A DNA stretch of 64,000 nt from Lentibacter algarum (lineage in GTDB: Bacteria > Pseudomonadota > Alphaproteobacteria > Rhodobacterales > Rhodobacteraceae): assembly GCF_040580765.1 (NCBI RefSeq), contig NZ_CP158687.1:1364001-1428000 (forward strand). The letters run 5' to 3'. The translations under genes were made by a program, and so were the position numbers. The first letter of the stretch is position 1. Every line of letters starts with the position of its first letter. Shown here one piece after another: positions 18,739 to 32,096 of the stretch. Below the pieces are notes generated by a model. It was not told where the DNA came from, did not search any database, and saw only the letters and a list, made by a program, of their open reading frames with translations.

Positions 18739-20151
18739 TTATGCCGCTGCATCCTGAATACGGGCGAGAGTCTCGTCCGGACCAAGAACCAGCATCATGT
18801 CGAAGACGCTGGGCGTTGCTGCTCGTCCTGCAAGGGCTGCTCGGAGCGGTGCCGCAAGTTGTCCAAACTTTGTGCCTTTCTCTTCGGCAAAGCCGTTGAG
18901 GAGCGCTTCCAAGTCTGCACGTGTCCAGCTAGCATTTTGCAGATGCGGCGTCAATTCTTTCAGTATGCCACGGGATACCGTGTCGAGTGCCTTAGCAGCT
19001 TTTTCATCGGGTGAGACGGGCCGATCAACCATGATAAAGTGTGCTTTATCAATTAGTTCTCCGTATGTCTTCGCGCGCTCTTTGAGCTGTGGCATGGCTG
19101 ATGCAAAAAGTGAAATTTTTGAATCTTGGAGGCCGCCTTGGCCTGTGGCAGCCAAAAAGGTCTGAAGTTCATGCAGCAGTGCAGCATTTTCTGTAGAAGC
19201 GATGTGCTGTCCGCAGAGATTCTCCAGTTTTTTGAAATCGAACCGAGCTGGGGATTTTCCGATACTGGGAAGATCAAACCATTCAAGTGCCTGAGCGTCT
19301 GTGAAAAACTCGTCGTCGCCGTGACTCCAGCCAAGGCGGGCGAGGTAGTTGCGCATGCCTGAGGCAGGGTAGCCCATATGTTGGTATTCTTCGACGCCAG
19401 TTGCGCCATGACGCTTGGATAGCTTTTTGCCATCAGGCCCAAAGATCAGCGGGATGTGGGCATAAACGGGCAGTGGCCAACCCATTGCCTCATAGATCAT
19501 CATCTGTCTCGCAGCATTGTTGAGATGATCATCGCCGCGGATTACATGTGTGACTCCCATATCATGGTCATCCACGACCACGGCAAGCATATAGACTGGC
19601 GTGCCATCGGAGCGCAGCAGGATCATGTCATCAAGCTGGCTGTTCTGGATTGTTACATCGCCTTGCACCTGATCTTTGATCACGGTTTGGCCCTCTTTGG
19701 GGGCTTTTATGCGGATCACATAGGGTGCGTCAGGGTGTTCGCTTTCTGACACCTCGCGCCAGGGCGAATGATAGTGTGTGCTGGAGTTCGTGGCGCGGGC
19801 GGCCTCACGGAAGGCTTCGATATCGTCCTGTGTTGCGAAACACTTATAAGCTTTGCCCTCGGCGAGGAGCTGGTTGGCCACTTCTGCGTGGCGTGCGCCT
19901 TGCTCGAACTGGCTCACGGGTTCTCCATCATAGTCAAGGCCCAACCAGTCCATGCCACGTAGGATAGCCTCGGTGGCCTCCGGTGTTGAGCGGGCGCGGT
20001 CGGTGTCTTCGATGCGAAGGAGGAACTTGCCGCCACGGCCACGCGCATAGAGCCAGTTAAAGAGCGCTGTGCGGGCCGTTCCGATGTGCATGAAGCCCGT
20101 AGGCGACGGGGCAATACGGGTGACGACGGGTTTTTCTGAGGGCTGTGACAT
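18739..20151 (-). CDS. gltX: Glutamate-tRNA ligase
   Basis: Charges tRNA-Glu; 470 residues, class I. The HIGH motif appears as HIGT in [19 protein letters not shown] (near residue 22), and the KMSKS motif as KLSKRHG near 248. A second, tRNA-Asp-specific paralogue (gluQRS) is at 31.2 kb. The ribosome binding site is weak (AAAGG, 12 bases up) and overlaps the CtrA-like site at 20158-20172. Divergent from comEC, with start codons 75 bases apart. Confidence 0.98.
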   Translation of the reverse strand: MSQPSEKPVVTRIAPSPTGFMHIGTARTALFNWLYARGRGGKFLLRIEDTDRARSTPEATEAILRGMDWLGLDYDGEPVSQFEQGARHAEVANQLLAEGKAYKCFATQDDIEAFREAARATNSSTHYHSPWREVSESEHPDAPYVIRIKAPKEGQTVIKDQVQGDVTIQNSQLDDMILLRSDGTPVYMLAVVVDDHDMGVTHVIRGDDHLNNAARQMMIYEAMGWPLPVYAHIPLIFGPDGKKLSKRHGATGVEEYQHMGYPASGMRNYLARLGWSHGDDEFFTDAQALEWFDLPSIGKSPARFDFKKLENLCGQHIASTENAALLHELQTFLAATGQGGLQDSKISLFASAMPQLKERAKTYGELIDKAHFIMVDRPVSPDEKAAKALDTVSRGILKELTPHLQNASWTRADLEALLNGFAEEKGTKFGQLAAPLRAALAGRAATPSVFDMMLVLGPDETLARIQDAAA

Positions 20152-20157
20152 GGAGAA

Positions 20158-20172
20158 TTAACCTTTCGGTAA
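20158..20172. promoter_or_regulatory. CtrA-like binding site between gltX and comEC
   Basis: TTAA-N7-GTAA, extended as TTAACC-N5-GTAACC, differs by one base from the CtrA full site TTAA-N7-TTAA. It lies 55 bases before the comEC start and 7 bases before the gltX start. CtrA control of comEC is established in Rhodobacter capsulatus, where it links gene-transfer-agent uptake to CtrA; application here is inference. Confidence 0.55.
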
Positions 20173-20226
20173 CCATCAATTGGTTAGGATTTAAGCCTGT
20201 CTAACTATCTCCATGGGTAAGAACAA

Positions 20227-22245
20227 GTGACGTGGCTCAAGGCCTCTTGCGAGCGTGTTTTGCTCGGACAGCGCGGCGCGCTTTACCCTTGGGCGCCCGT
20301 TTTTCTTGCATTTGGGATCAGTCTTTACTTTGCCTTGCCAAACGAGCCACCTCTCGCGGCATATGCACTGGCTTTAGCGGCAACCTTTGTCGGGAGTGTT
20401 GTTCTTGCATTGTATCGCAGCCTCTTTGCTCCTTTGGTTTGGGTCTGCCTCCTTGTCTCCGTTGGGTTTGGATTGGCGGGGGGGCGGGCGGTTTGGGTTT
20501 CGGGGCCTGTTTTGGGGTGGCGTTATTATGGACCGGTGGAGGGGCGGATTGTTTTAATCGACCGTTCGGCCAGTGGCGCGCTGCGGCTGACGTTGGATCA
20601 GGTGATTCTTGAGCGCTTGCCGCCGAACAAAACGCCAACGCGGGTACGCGTTGCTTTGCACGGAGCAGAGAGCGCAGTGCCGCAGGCCGGCAGCACCGTT
20701 CTGATCACGGCGCATTTGTCTCCCCCTTCAGGGCCTGTTGAACCAAACGGTTTTGATTTCCAGCGCCATGCTTGGTTTCAAGGGCTTGGTGCTATCGGCT
20801 ACAGCCGCACGCCTCTTATGGTACTTGAACCCGCGCGCCATGCGGCCCTGATCAGTCAGGCCCGATATGCTTTTGCCAATTTCGTTCGCAGCGAAATCAA
20901 AGGAGAAAACGGCGCTTTTGCAGCCGCAATTATGGCGGGGGACCGCTCGGCCATGTCACAAGAGACGGTCGACACGCTACGCCACACCAATCTGGCACAT
21001 CTCTTGGCCATTTCGGGGCTGCATATGGGGCTATTGAGTGGCTTTATCTATGCTGCGATCCGGTACGGGCTTGTGCTCAGTCCGAGCTTACGCCACCGCG
21101 TACCCATCCGAAAAACAGCGGCGTTTGGCGCGCTGGTCGTTTCATTTTTTTATCTGCTCCTATCAGGCGGCTCTGTTGCGACGGAGCGTGCCTTCATTAT
21201 GGCCATGGTGGCCCTTGGAGCGGTATTTTTTGAACGCCGTGTGATCAGCTTGCGCTCTGTGGCTACGGCGGCGCTGATTGTGCTTTTGTGGCAGCCAGAG
21301 GCGTTGCTCGGCCCCGGGTTTCAGATGTCATTTGCAGCGACAACTGCGCTTGTCGCTGTGTTTGCTGCCCTTCGGGACTACGATGTATCTCTCGGCCCGA
21401 AATGGCTGCGCCCTTTTGCAACGTTGTTTATCACGTCCTTTGTCGCGGGCTTGGCGACGGCTCCTGTCGCAGCGGCGCATTTTAACCACTTCGCCCACTA
21501 TGGTCTTTTGGCCAATTTGCTGGCGGTGCCTTTGATGGGCGCACTGGTGATCCCTGCAGGGGTGATTGCGCTGCTCCTTTGGCCGCTTGGGCTCTCGTCG
21601 CTGGGCTTTTTTGTGATGGAGCTTGGTATCTCGTGGATCCTCACCGTTGCAGGCTTTTTTGCTGCCCTCGACGGTGCGCGTGGCACTGTTGTTGCGCCTG
21701 ATCCTTATGTTCTAGCTATGATGATGCTGGGTGCATTGGGCGTGGCCCTGTGGCGGGGGACTGCACGGCTCTTTGGTGTTCTCCCGATGCTTGTGGCTGC
21801 TGGGCTTTGGTCGCAGACAACACGGCCTGATGTTTTGATCTCAGATACGGGTAAGCTTGTCGGGGTGATGACTGGGGAGGGACGGGTTCTCAGTGCAAAG
21901 TCGGGCAGTGGGTTTGTGGCGCGCGGCTGGCTAGAGAATGATGGTGATTTGCGCTCGCAGGAGGCGGCGGCTCGGCACTGGGAGGAGGCTTCAGCTGTGG
22001 CGGCATATCCGCTTCTTCATGCCCGCGGAAAGGCTTCTGTTGCTGCGGCAGGCTGCGGGGCGGGGCAAATCCTTGTCGTAGCAGGTCTGCTTGAGCGCGA
22101 TCTGCCTTGTCTTGTCTTTGATGAGAGGCGGCTCAGGGAGACAGGCGCTGTGGCGCTTTATTTTGAGCGGGATGAGCTCAAAATGAAAACGGCCCGCGAG
22201 AGCACGGGCCGAAGACTTTGGAATACACGGCGGGCGCGTCAGTAA
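20227..22245 (+). CDS. comEC: ComEC/Rec2 family DNA uptake channel
   Basis: A 672-residue polytopic membrane protein. An N-terminal DUF4131-type region (membrane segments about 22-95, then a soluble domain to about 190) is followed by the competence domain with the hallmark [12 protein letters not shown] near residue 258 and many membrane helices to about 515. The rest is a short soluble tail without the metallo-beta-lactamase motif HxHxDH, as usual in alphaproteobacterial forms. It would carry single-stranded DNA across the inner membrane. The start is GTG. The 3' end overlaps the convergent lexA gene by 7 bases and contains its terminator. Confidence 0.92.
   Translation: MTWLKASCERVLLGQRGALYPWAPVFLAFGISLYFALPNEPPLAAYALALAATFVGSVVLALYRSLFAPLVWVCLLVSVGFGLAGGRAVWVSGPVLGWRYYGPVEGRIVLIDRSASGALRLTLDQVILERLPPNKTPTRVRVALHGAESAVPQAGSTVLITAHLSPPSGPVEPNGFDFQRHAWFQGLGAIGYSRTPLMVLEPARHAALISQARYAFANFVRSEIKGENGAFAAAIMAGDRSAMSQETVDTLRHTNLAHLLAISGLHMGLLSGFIYAAIRYGLVLSPSLRHRVPIRKTAAFGALVVSFFYLLLSGGSVATERAFIMAMVALGAVFFERRVISLRSVATAALIVLLWQPEALLGPGFQMSFAATTALVAVFAALRDYDVSLGPKWLRPFATLFITSFVAGLATAPVAAAHFNHFAHYGLLANLLAVPLMGALVIPAGVIALLLWPLGLSSLGFFVMELGISWILTVAGFFAALDGARGTVVAPDPYVLAMMMLGALGVALWRGTARLFGVLPMLVAAGLWSQTTRPDVLISDTGKLVGVMTGEGRVLSAKSGSGFVARGWLENDGDLRSQEAAARHWEEASAVAAYPLLHARGKASVAAAGCGAGQILVVAGLLERDLPCLVFDERRLRETGAVALYFERDELKMKTARESTGRRLWNTRRARQ
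22185..22211 (-). terminator. lexA terminator embedded in the comEC coding end
   Basis: Arms CGGCCCG (22190-22196) and CGGGCCG (22205-22211) form a 7-bp GC stem with an 8-base loop. On the reverse strand this is followed by GTTTTC and further T residues, giving a terminator about 30 bases after the lexA stop. It lies inside the last 20 codons of comEC. Confidence 0.7.
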
Positions 22246-22937
22246 GTGCGGATCAGCCCGACAAGGCGGCCTTGTACTTTGACTTGGTCTTCAGGGAAGA
22301 CGCGCGTTTCATAGGCAGGGTTTGCGGCTTCCAGAGCGATTGCGTTGCCACGGCGGAAGAAGCGCTTGAGCGTGGCTTCCTGATCTTCGATGAGCGCAAC
22401 GACAATATCGCCGTTTTCGGCTGTCTGGCTTTCACGGATGACGACAACATCACCATTGTTGATGCCGGCCTCGATCATGGAGTCGCCTTTGACTTCAAGA
22501 GCGTAGTGTTCTCCACCGTCGCGCATCATGCTGGTGGGCACGGCCACGTTGTGGGAGACTTCGCTGATTGCCGCGATGGGCACACCTGCCGCAATACGAC
22601 CCATCACAGGCACTTCCTGTGCAGAGACATGGCCCACGGGCATGGCGCCTGCGGGGCGAGGGCCATCGGGCCTGTCGCCATCAATCACCTTGGGAGTAAA
22701 GCCGCCTGATTTGCCTGCCATACTGTCGGGGAGTTTGACAATCTCGATGGCGCGGGCACGGTGCGCCAGGCGGCGGATAAAGCCGCGTTCTTCAAGAGCT
22801 GTGATGAGGCGGTGGATGCCAGACTTGGAGCGCAGATCAAGGGCCTCTTTCATCTCGTCAAAGCTGGGTGGTACGCCGTCGCGTTGCACCCGTTTGTTGA
22901 TAAAATCGAGCAGATCGAGCTGTTTCTTGGTGAGCAT
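22239..22937 (-). CDS. lexA: LexA repressor
   Basis: SOS response repressor and self-cleaving protease, 232 residues. The winged helix-turn-helix covers residues 1-65 ([23 protein letters not shown]). The cleavage site is the Ala-Gly in GRIAAGVP (near residue 114); the catalytic serine is in [10 protein letters not shown] (near 153) and the lysine in [10 protein letters not shown] (near 190). A perfect GTTC-N7-GTTC box lies 33 bases upstream of the start, so it should repress itself. Confidence 0.97.
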   Translation of the reverse strand: MLTKKQLDLLDFINKRVQRDGVPPSFDEMKEALDLRSKSGIHRLITALEERGFIRRLAHRARAIEIVKLPDSMAGKSGGFTPKVIDGDRPDGPRPAGAMPVGHVSAQEVPVMGRIAAGVPIAAISEVSHNVAVPTSMMRDGGEHYALEVKGDSMIEAGINNGDVVVIRESQTAENGDIVVALIEDQEATLKRFFRRGNAIALEAANPAYETRVFPEDQVKVQGRLVGLIRTY

Positions 22938-22970
22938 CCGCTGGCCCTCTTATGAGTTAAACTTCCTTTT

Positions 22971-22985
22971 GTTCTACTCATGTTC
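22971..22985. promoter_or_regulatory. LexA (SOS) box of lexA
   Basis: GTTC-TACTCAT-GTTC matches the alphaproteobacterial LexA operator GTTC-N7-GTTC exactly. It lies 33 bases before the lexA start codon on the reverse strand. A second exact match occurs behind recG at 29971-29985. Confidence 0.9.
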
Positions 22986-23102
22986 TCTTTTTGTGTCAAC
23001 TGTTCTGTTTTTGAGCGGCACAACCAGAACACCAAAGCCTTAAAGCTGCGTCCCTAAATCTTAATGAGGCCTAAAACGGCTGATTCTAGGGGGGTGATAT
23101 GC

Positions 23103-23130
23103 GTGCACACCCCGTGCACAATGCGTGCAC
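23103..23130. repeat. Three GTGCAC palindromes at 11-bp spacing
   Basis: The 6-bp palindrome GTGCAC occurs at 23103, 23114 and 23125, each exactly 11 bases apart, so all three lie on one face of the helix. They sit in the 257-base gap between the mnmA stop and the lexA start (both reverse strand). No gene is visible in this gap. Which protein would bind is unknown. Confidence 0.6.
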
Positions 23131-23194
23131 CGCCTGAAACGCGAAGTGTTAAGTGAAATTAACTGAACGTGCCGTGCGCTGCCGTGAGGCGGGC

Positions 23195-24349
23195 TTAACC
23201 CTTTACGATCCAGCCGCCGCCGAAGATACGGCTGCCTTCGGGATCATAAAACACGCAGGCCTGTCCGGGGCTGACGCCTTCTTCTGGGGTGAGAAGCTCG
23301 ACTTCGCCTGTGGTCGGGCCAGTGGAGCGCAGGATCGCTTCGCGGGGCGCACGCGTTGAGCGGACCCGCACGGCGATGCGGCGCTCTGGCGTGGCTTCGA
23401 ATGGTTCATCGCCCAGCCAGTTGATTTCGGCCAGGGGCACGATGCGTGTTGCGAGGGCTTCTTTTGGGCCGACGACGACGCGTTTGTTGTCAACATCAAG
23501 CTTCACCACATAGAGCGGATCGGCAAGGCCGCCGATCCCAAGGCCGCGGCGCTGGCCGATTGTGTAGTGAATGACACCTGTGTGCTCGCCAAGGACGTTG
23601 CCGTTCATGTCGACAATTTCGCCAGGCTCGGCCGCACCAGGACGCAGCTTTTCGATCACGGCAGCATAATCGCCATTTGGCACAAAGCAGATGTCTTGGC
23701 TGTCGGGCTTGTTGGCGACTTTGAGGCCATATTTCTCGGCCAAAGCGCGGGTCGCGTCTTTGGAGGGGAGGTGACCCAAGGGGAAGCGAAGATACTCAAG
23801 CTGTTCTGGCGTCGTGGAGAAGAGGAAATAGCTTTGATCGCGGTTGGCATCGGCGGCGGAGTGCAGCTCGGGGCCTTCTGCGCCCATCATGCGCTGAATG
23901 TAGTGGCCTGTGGCCATGCAGTCGGCATCCAGATCGCGGGCTGTGGCGAGCAGGTCTTTGAATTTTACCCGTTCATTGCAGCGGATGCAGGGCACGGGTG
24001 TTGCACCGCCAAGATAGCTGTCTGCAAATTCATCAATAACGGCATCTTTAAAAATGTTCTCATAATCGAGGACATAATGCGGGAAGCCCATCTCTTCGGC
24101 AACGCGGCGCGCGTCGTGGATATCGATCCCCGCACAGCAAGCGCCCGACTTGGCCAGAGCTGCGCCGTGATCATAGAGCTGAAGCGTGACGCCGATTACG
24201 TCATAGCCTTCTTCGGCCAACATAGCTGCGACAACAGAGCTATCAACGCCGCCTGACATCGCCACAACAACCCGTGTTTCACTCTCGGGTTTGGCAAAGC
24301 CAAGAGAGTTAAGCTTCGTTTGGGGCGCAGGATGGGATGCGACAGACAT
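23195..24349 (-). CDS. mnmA: tRNA 2-thiouridylase MnmA
   Basis: Inserts the sulfur of s2U34 in tRNA-Lys/Glu/Gln. 384 residues. The PP-loop is [15 protein letters not shown] near residue 29; the catalytic cysteines are in [13 protein letters not shown] (near 119) and [13 protein letters not shown] (near 216), the latter accepting the persulfide. The ATG at 24349 has GGAG 7 bases upstream; an ATG 30 bases earlier has no ribosome binding site. Divergent from sciP. Confidence 0.95.
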   Translation of the reverse strand: MSVASHPAPQTKLNSLGFAKPESETRVVVAMSGGVDSSVVAAMLAEEGYDVIGVTLQLYDHGAALAKSGACCAGIDIHDARRVAEEMGFPHYVLDYENIFKDAVIDEFADSYLGGATPVPCIRCNERVKFKDLLATARDLDADCMATGHYIQRMMGAEGPELHSAADANRDQSYFLFSTTPEQLEYLRFPLGHLPSKDATRALAEKYGLKVANKPDSQDICFVPNGDYAAVIEKLRPGAAEPGEIVDMNGNVLGEHTGVIHYTIGQRRGLGIGGLADPLYVVKLDVDNKRVVVGPKEALATRIVPLAEINWLGDEPFEATPERRIAVRVRSTRAPREAILRSTGPTTGEVELLTPEEGVSPGQACVFYDPEGSRIFGGGWIVKG

Positions 24350-24470
24350 GGGTGGCTCCGAAAACTTCTCTGAAAACATGAGGAAAATTCTATGTTTTCT
24401 TGGGGGTTGGCTTCATGCCTCTTTAAGCGCTTTGATCGAGTTTGGCCATGACACAAAGAAGGTTTATGCC

Positions 24471-24749
24471 ATGTATCTCAAGAAAGTCGATGGTCCAAGG
24501 GCTGTTCGTCTCCCTGACGGGAAGGTGATGACTCGCGCAGACTTGCCACCCGCTAAAACGCAACGCTGGGTTGCATCGCGAAAAGCGCTTGTTGTTAGAG
24601 CGGTTCTTTATGGGCTGATGACGCAGGCCGAAGCCATGAGTATTTATGACCTAAGCGAAGAAGAGTTTTTCGAATGGGTGCACGCTGTCCGCGCCTATGG
24701 CGATGCTGGCTTGAAGGTTACGCAGCTGCGGTCGGCCAAACACTCTTAG
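24471..24749 (+). CDS. sciP: CtrA inhibitor SciP (DUF1153)
   Basis: A 92-residue helix-turn-helix protein beginning MYLKKVDGPRAVRLPDGKVM, closely like Caulobacter SciP, which binds CtrA on DNA and blocks transcription of CtrA targets. The helical part runs from about residue 20 to the end (LSEEEFFEWVHAVRAYGD near residue 62). The ATG at 24471 is the family start; the longer upstream frame runs into the mnmA promoter. It stands directly before ctrA, 95 bases away, on the same strand, placing the regulator and its inhibitor together. Confidence 0.93.
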   Translation: MYLKKVDGPRAVRLPDGKVMTRADLPPAKTQRWVASRKALVVRAVLYGLMTQAEAMSIYDLSEEEFFEWVHAVRAYGDAGLKVTQLRSAKHS

Positions 24750-24776
24750 GTTGTCTGATGTCTTTTTTTTGCTATG

Positions 24777-24791
24777 GTAACCAGAGGTTAA
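24777..24791. promoter_or_regulatory. CtrA-like binding site in the ctrA promoter
   Basis: GTAA-N7-TTAA, seen in context as GGTAACC followed by GTTAACC, lies 54 bases before the ctrA start. It differs by one base from TTAA-N7-TTAA and is the mirror arrangement of the sites at 20158 and 58975. It suggests CtrA autoregulation, as known in Caulobacter. Confidence 0.6.
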
Positions 24792-24844
24792 CCAATTTTG
24801 GTCAGGTTTAAGCTCAATGAAAGAATAACTGCGGAGAAATTAAA

Positions 24845-25561
24845 ATGCGCGTCCTTCTCGTTGAAGACGATCCGACGACCAGCAAAAGTATCGAAATGAT
24901 GCTGACCCACGCCAACCTTAATGTCTACACAACAGACATGGGCGAGGAGGGGATCGATCTTGCGAAACTTTATGATTATGACCTTATTTTGCTTGATTTG
25001 GGACTACCTGATATGAACGGGCACGAGGTGCTGCGCCAGCTGCGCCTTGCCAAAGTCGACACGCCTATCCTGATTTTGTCGGGTTCGGACGACACAGAAA
25101 ACAAGATCAAAGGCTTTGGCTTCGGAGCGGATGATTATCTGACCAAGCCATTTCATCGTGAAGAACTTGTGGCGCGAATCCATGCCATTATTCGTCGCTC
25201 GAAGGGGCATTCTCAGTCTGTGATTAAAACGGGCGAGATTTTGGTCAATCTGGACGCTAAGACCGTTGAAGCAGGCAACAAACCTGTGCACCTGACGGGC
25301 AAAGAGTATCAAATGCTTGAGCTGCTTTCGCTGCGAAAGGGCACGACGCTGACAAAAGAGATGTTCCTCAATCACCTCTATGGCGGGATGGATGAGCCTG
25401 AGCTCAAGATTATTGACGTATTTATCTGCAAGTTGCGCAAAAAACTGGCAAATGCCACGGATGGTGCGAACTACATCGAGACGGTCTGGGGCCGTGGCTA
25501 TGTTTTGCGTGATCCACAGCCAGACGCCTTGGATGACACTCCGATCGCGCTTGGCGCATAA
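24845..25561 (+). CDS. ctrA: Cell-cycle response regulator CtrA
   Basis: A 238-residue OmpR-type response regulator. The receiver domain has the acidic pocket EDD at residues 6-8 and the phosphoacceptor aspartate D51 in [14 protein letters not shown]; the winged-helix DNA-binding domain covers about 125-228. It is phosphorylated through the CckA-ChpT relay; in Rhodobacterales it is non-essential and controls motility, gene transfer agents and competence. Ribosome binding site GCGGAG precedes the ATG. A strong terminator follows. Confidence 0.97.
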   Translation: MRVLLVEDDPTTSKSIEMMLTHANLNVYTTDMGEEGIDLAKLYDYDLILLDLGLPDMNGHEVLRQLRLAKVDTPILILSGSDDTENKIKGFGFGADDYLTKPFHREELVARIHAIIRRSKGHSQSVIKTGEILVNLDAKTVEAGNKPVHLTGKEYQMLELLSLRKGTTLTKEMFLNHLYGGMDEPELKIIDVFICKLRKKLANATDGANYIETVWGRGYVLRDPQPDALDDTPIALGA

Positions 25562-25584
25562 GCTTTAGAGACAGTTTCTCCTGA

Positions 25585-29942
<4,358 letters not shown>

Positions 29943-29970
29943 GCTGTTTGTTCTCACATTTATCGTAAAT

Positions 29971-29985
29971 GTTCTCAAAAAGTTC
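29971..29985. promoter_or_regulatory. LexA (SOS) box behind recG
   Basis: GTTC-TCAAAAA-GTTC matches the LexA operator GTTC-N7-GTTC exactly. More GTTC/GAAC tetramers surround it (29950, 29982, 29992, 30009, 30029). It lies 71 bases before the ATG of a 40-codon ORF and is therefore placed as the operator of that ORF rather than of recG. Confidence 0.75.
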
Positions 29986-30055
29986 TTTACAGAACATGAA
30001 TTAAATGAGAACAAAGAGGCAACAAAGAGAACAAACCCTTAACAGGAGCCTCCCG

Positions 30056-30178
30056 ATGATCAAAGATGTGAAAGACGTGATTGCCCGCTCACACTCCAGC
30101 CTGCTTGCGGATGCACTTGGTGCTGTGTCTTTGATGGCGATGCTTGTGGTTGCTCTGCACCTGCCGAACCTGATGTAA
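30056..30178 (+). CDS. SOS-controlled small membrane protein candidate (40 aa)
   Basis: A 40-codon ORF with AGGAG upstream, reading MIKDVKDVIARSHSSLLADA and then a hydrophobic stretch (LGAVSLMAMLVVALHLPNLM). The amphipathic N terminus and single C-terminal membrane helix resemble the general build of SidA, the 29-residue LexA-controlled division inhibitor of Caulobacter, but there is no sequence similarity I can assert. It sits alone between recG and a convergent gene, behind an exact LexA box and before a terminator. The gene is too short for usual calling; ribosome binding site, operator and terminator together argue it is real. Confidence 0.65.
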   Translation: MIKDVKDVIARSHSSLLADALGAVSLMAMLVVALHLPNLM

Positions 30179-30314
30179 CAGATTTCTGCCTCGTATGCTT
30201 TGCGAAATTCTGGCGCGCACTGTCCCAATCGCGCGCCGAGAGACAAACTGCCGTTCCAACGAATAAGTCCTGCCTTTCTTTTTCGTCGCCAGCTTGCAAG
30301 CATACGCACTTGAT

Positions 30315-30348
30315 CCGCCGCCTCTGAAAAGAGAGCGGCGGTTTTTTT
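30315..30348 (+). terminator. Rho-independent terminator
   Basis: Stem CCGCCGC paired with GCGGCGG plus an inner CTCT/AGAG pairing, GAAA-type loop, then seven T residues (30341-30348). It ends the small SOS ORF transcript on the forward strand; the 136 bases between the ORF stop and this hairpin hold nothing I recognise. Confidence 0.85.
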
Positions 30349-30373
30349 ATGCAGTTGGTGAGATGTGGCGGGA

Positions 30374-30811
30374 TTAGGCGGCGGCGTCGATCGCGTCGAG
30401 CGTTGCGTCAAGGCAGAGCATGATCGAGGCGTGACGGTTTTTATATTCGCGCGCGGGGAGCAGGACTTTTAGCTCGTCAAAGGGCGCATCGGGGGCTTGG
30501 CCTTCGCTGCGCAACATGGCGAGCAGCTGGTCATGCGCCGTCTGGATCTCTGCGCGAGTGCAGCCTATGGCATTGGCTGCGACCACAGACGCGGCGGCTT
30601 GGCCGAGCGCGCAGGCTTTCACATCTTGACCGAAACCTGTGATTTTGTCGCCCTCGAGCGCAACATCGACAGTAATGTTTGAGCCACAAAGTGGTGCACG
30701 GCGGTGCGCTGTCCCGGACGGGGCGCTGAGCCGCTCAAGACCAGGCATATCAGCTGCGAGCGCCAGAATGCGGGCAGAGTAGAGTTTGATCAGATCGGTG
30801 TCATTGCTCAT
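30374..30811 (-). CDS. NifU/IscU-like iron-sulfur scaffold protein
   Basis: A 145-residue protein with the three cysteines of the NifU N-terminal/IscU fold: APLCGSNITVDV (near residue 42), VKACALGQAAASV (near 66) and ASIMLCLDATLDA (near 131). The aspartate after the first cysteine in IscU (CGD) is replaced by serine (CGS). The start at 30811 gives MSNDTDLIKLYSARILALAADM, matching the family; the longer frame upstream overlaps the divergent hisI promoter. Likely an Fe-S assembly scaffold associated with the SUF system; role inferred from family. Confidence 0.8.
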   Translation of the reverse strand: MSNDTDLIKLYSARILALAADMPGLERLSAPSGTAHRRAPLCGSNITVDVALEGDKITGFGQDVKACALGQAAASVVAANAIGCTRAEIQTAHDQLLAMLRSEGQAPDAPFDELKVLLPAREYKNRHASIMLCLDATLDAIDAAA

Positions 30812-30873
30812 GGTCTTTTCCCCGCTAACTTGGCATAGATAGCCATATTGGCGGGCCAAGAAAAGGACAGATC

Positions 30874-31236
30874 ATGCGCTTTGATGCACAGTCACTTACG
30901 TATAATGCGCAGGGTCTTATTCCTGCGATTGCGCAGGATGAGGCCAGTGGCGAGGTCTTGATGATGGCTTGGATGAACGCTGAAGCGGTTGAAAAGACAC
31001 TCGAGACGCGGCGCGTAACCTATTGGTCGCGTTCCAGAAATGACTTCTGGATCAAAGGCGAAACCAGCGGGCACACGCAAGAGCTTGTCGACTTTCGCGT
31101 GGATTGTGACCGCGATGCGCTTTTGTTGATCATCCGTCAGGTTGGCCCTGCCTGCCATACGAACAGGCGGACATGCTTTTACACGGCTGTGAGTGATGGC
31201 GAGGAGCGTGAACTGATGGGGCCAATGGAGGGCTAA
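30874..31236 (+). CDS. hisI: Phosphoribosyl-AMP cyclohydrolase
   Basis: Third step of histidine synthesis; 120 residues, the stand-alone form without a fused HisE part. Conserved segments VLMMAWMNAEAVEKT (near 28), SRSRNDFWIKGETSGH (near 52), and the zinc/magnesium site formed by DCDRDALL (near 80) with cysteines in ACHTNRRTCF (near 94-101). Its stop overlaps that of the convergent gluQRS gene by 4 bases. Confidence 0.96.
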   Translation: MRFDAQSLTYNAQGLIPAIAQDEASGEVLMMAWMNAEAVEKTLETRRVTYWSRSRNDFWIKGETSGHTQELVDFRVDCDRDALLLIIRQVGPACHTNRRTCFYTAVSDGEERELMGPMEG

Positions 31237-32096
31237 AGCCCAACCATGGCACGGATATCGGCAGGCGTTTTGCCTTCATCCCGGTAAAGACGAATGGCGC
31301 GAGCATCGTCGCGCTTGGCGAGGCGCTTGCCGTTTTCGTCACGAATGAGGCGGTGGTGATGATAGGTGGGCGTTGGCAGACCGAGCAGCTTTTGCAGCAC
31401 CACATGGATATATGTCGCGGTGAAAAGGTCTTGGCCGCGTGGCACCAGCGTGACACCTTGGGCGGCATCGTCTATTACCACAGAGAGGTGATAGGACGCG
31501 CCCATCTCCGCGCGGGCGAGGATAATATCACCAACATCCGCGAGAAGCATGACGTGTGACAGGATGATCTGGCCTGTTTCACCCTCAGGGCTTGCGCCTG
31601 TTTCTGTAAAAACGAGCGGATCAGCGAGCGTGCGCAGCGCACGGGCCATATTAAGGCGCAAGACCGCGTTTGGGAGGGGCGAGGCTGGGTTTGGTATTTG
31701 GCGGCAGGTGCCTGGATAGATGAGACCATCTGGGCCAAAGGCCGGCGGGACGCCTTCCTGGGGTGCTTCGGCGGCTGCGGCAATATCGCGACGTGAGCAG
31801 GTGCAGGGGTAAAGCAACCCGAGTGCCCAGAGGCGCGTGAGTGCTGCGCGGTAGGCTGGGAGGCGCCCCGATTGGCGCATCACAGGCGTTTCCCATGTGA
31901 GGCCGAGCCATGCGAGATCATCGTAGATCCCGTCTTCCCATTCGGGGCGGGCGCGGGAGCTGTCGATATCCTCGACGCGCAAGAGGAAACGGCCCTCGGC
32001 AGTGCGTGCCATATCAGCGGCGAGAAGCGCTGAGTAGGCATGGCCCAAGTGCAGCGGACCTGTCGGGCTGGGGGCGAAGCGCGTTGTGAATATCAC
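31233..32096 (-). CDS. gluQ: Glutamyl-queuosine tRNA(Asp) synthetase
   Basis: A 287-residue truncated GluRS paralogue that attaches glutamate to the queuosine base of tRNA-Asp. Starts with RFAPSPTGPLHLGHAYSAL (HLGH motif near residue 17), has the zinc-type cysteines YPCTCSRRDI (near 98-100) and YPGTC (near 130), and a KRLAKRD version of KMSKS near 250. It lacks the anticodon-binding domain of GltX. Its presence implies the host makes queuosine, so preQ0/preQ1-type precursors should be available in the cell. Overlaps the methyltransferase gene by 4 bases. Confidence 0.92.
   Translation of the reverse strand: MIFTTRFAPSPTGPLHLGHAYSALLAADMARTAEGRFLLRVEDIDSSRARPEWEDGIYDDLAWLGLTWETPVMRQSGRLPAYRAALTRLWALGLLYPCTCSRRDIAAAAEAPQEGVPPAFGPDGLIYPGTCRQIPNPASPLPNAVLRLNMARALRTLADPLVFTETGASPEGETGQIILSHVMLLADVGDIILARAEMGASYHLSVVIDDAAQGVTLVPRGQDLFTATYIHVVLQKLLGLPTPTYHHHRLIRDENGKRLAKRDDARAIRLYRDEGKTPADIRAMVGL

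Noticed and set aside
23149..23163. TTAA-N6-TTAA near the mnmA stop, as a CtrA site for lexA
   Set aside because: Spacer is six, not seven bases, and it is over 200 bases from the lexA start.
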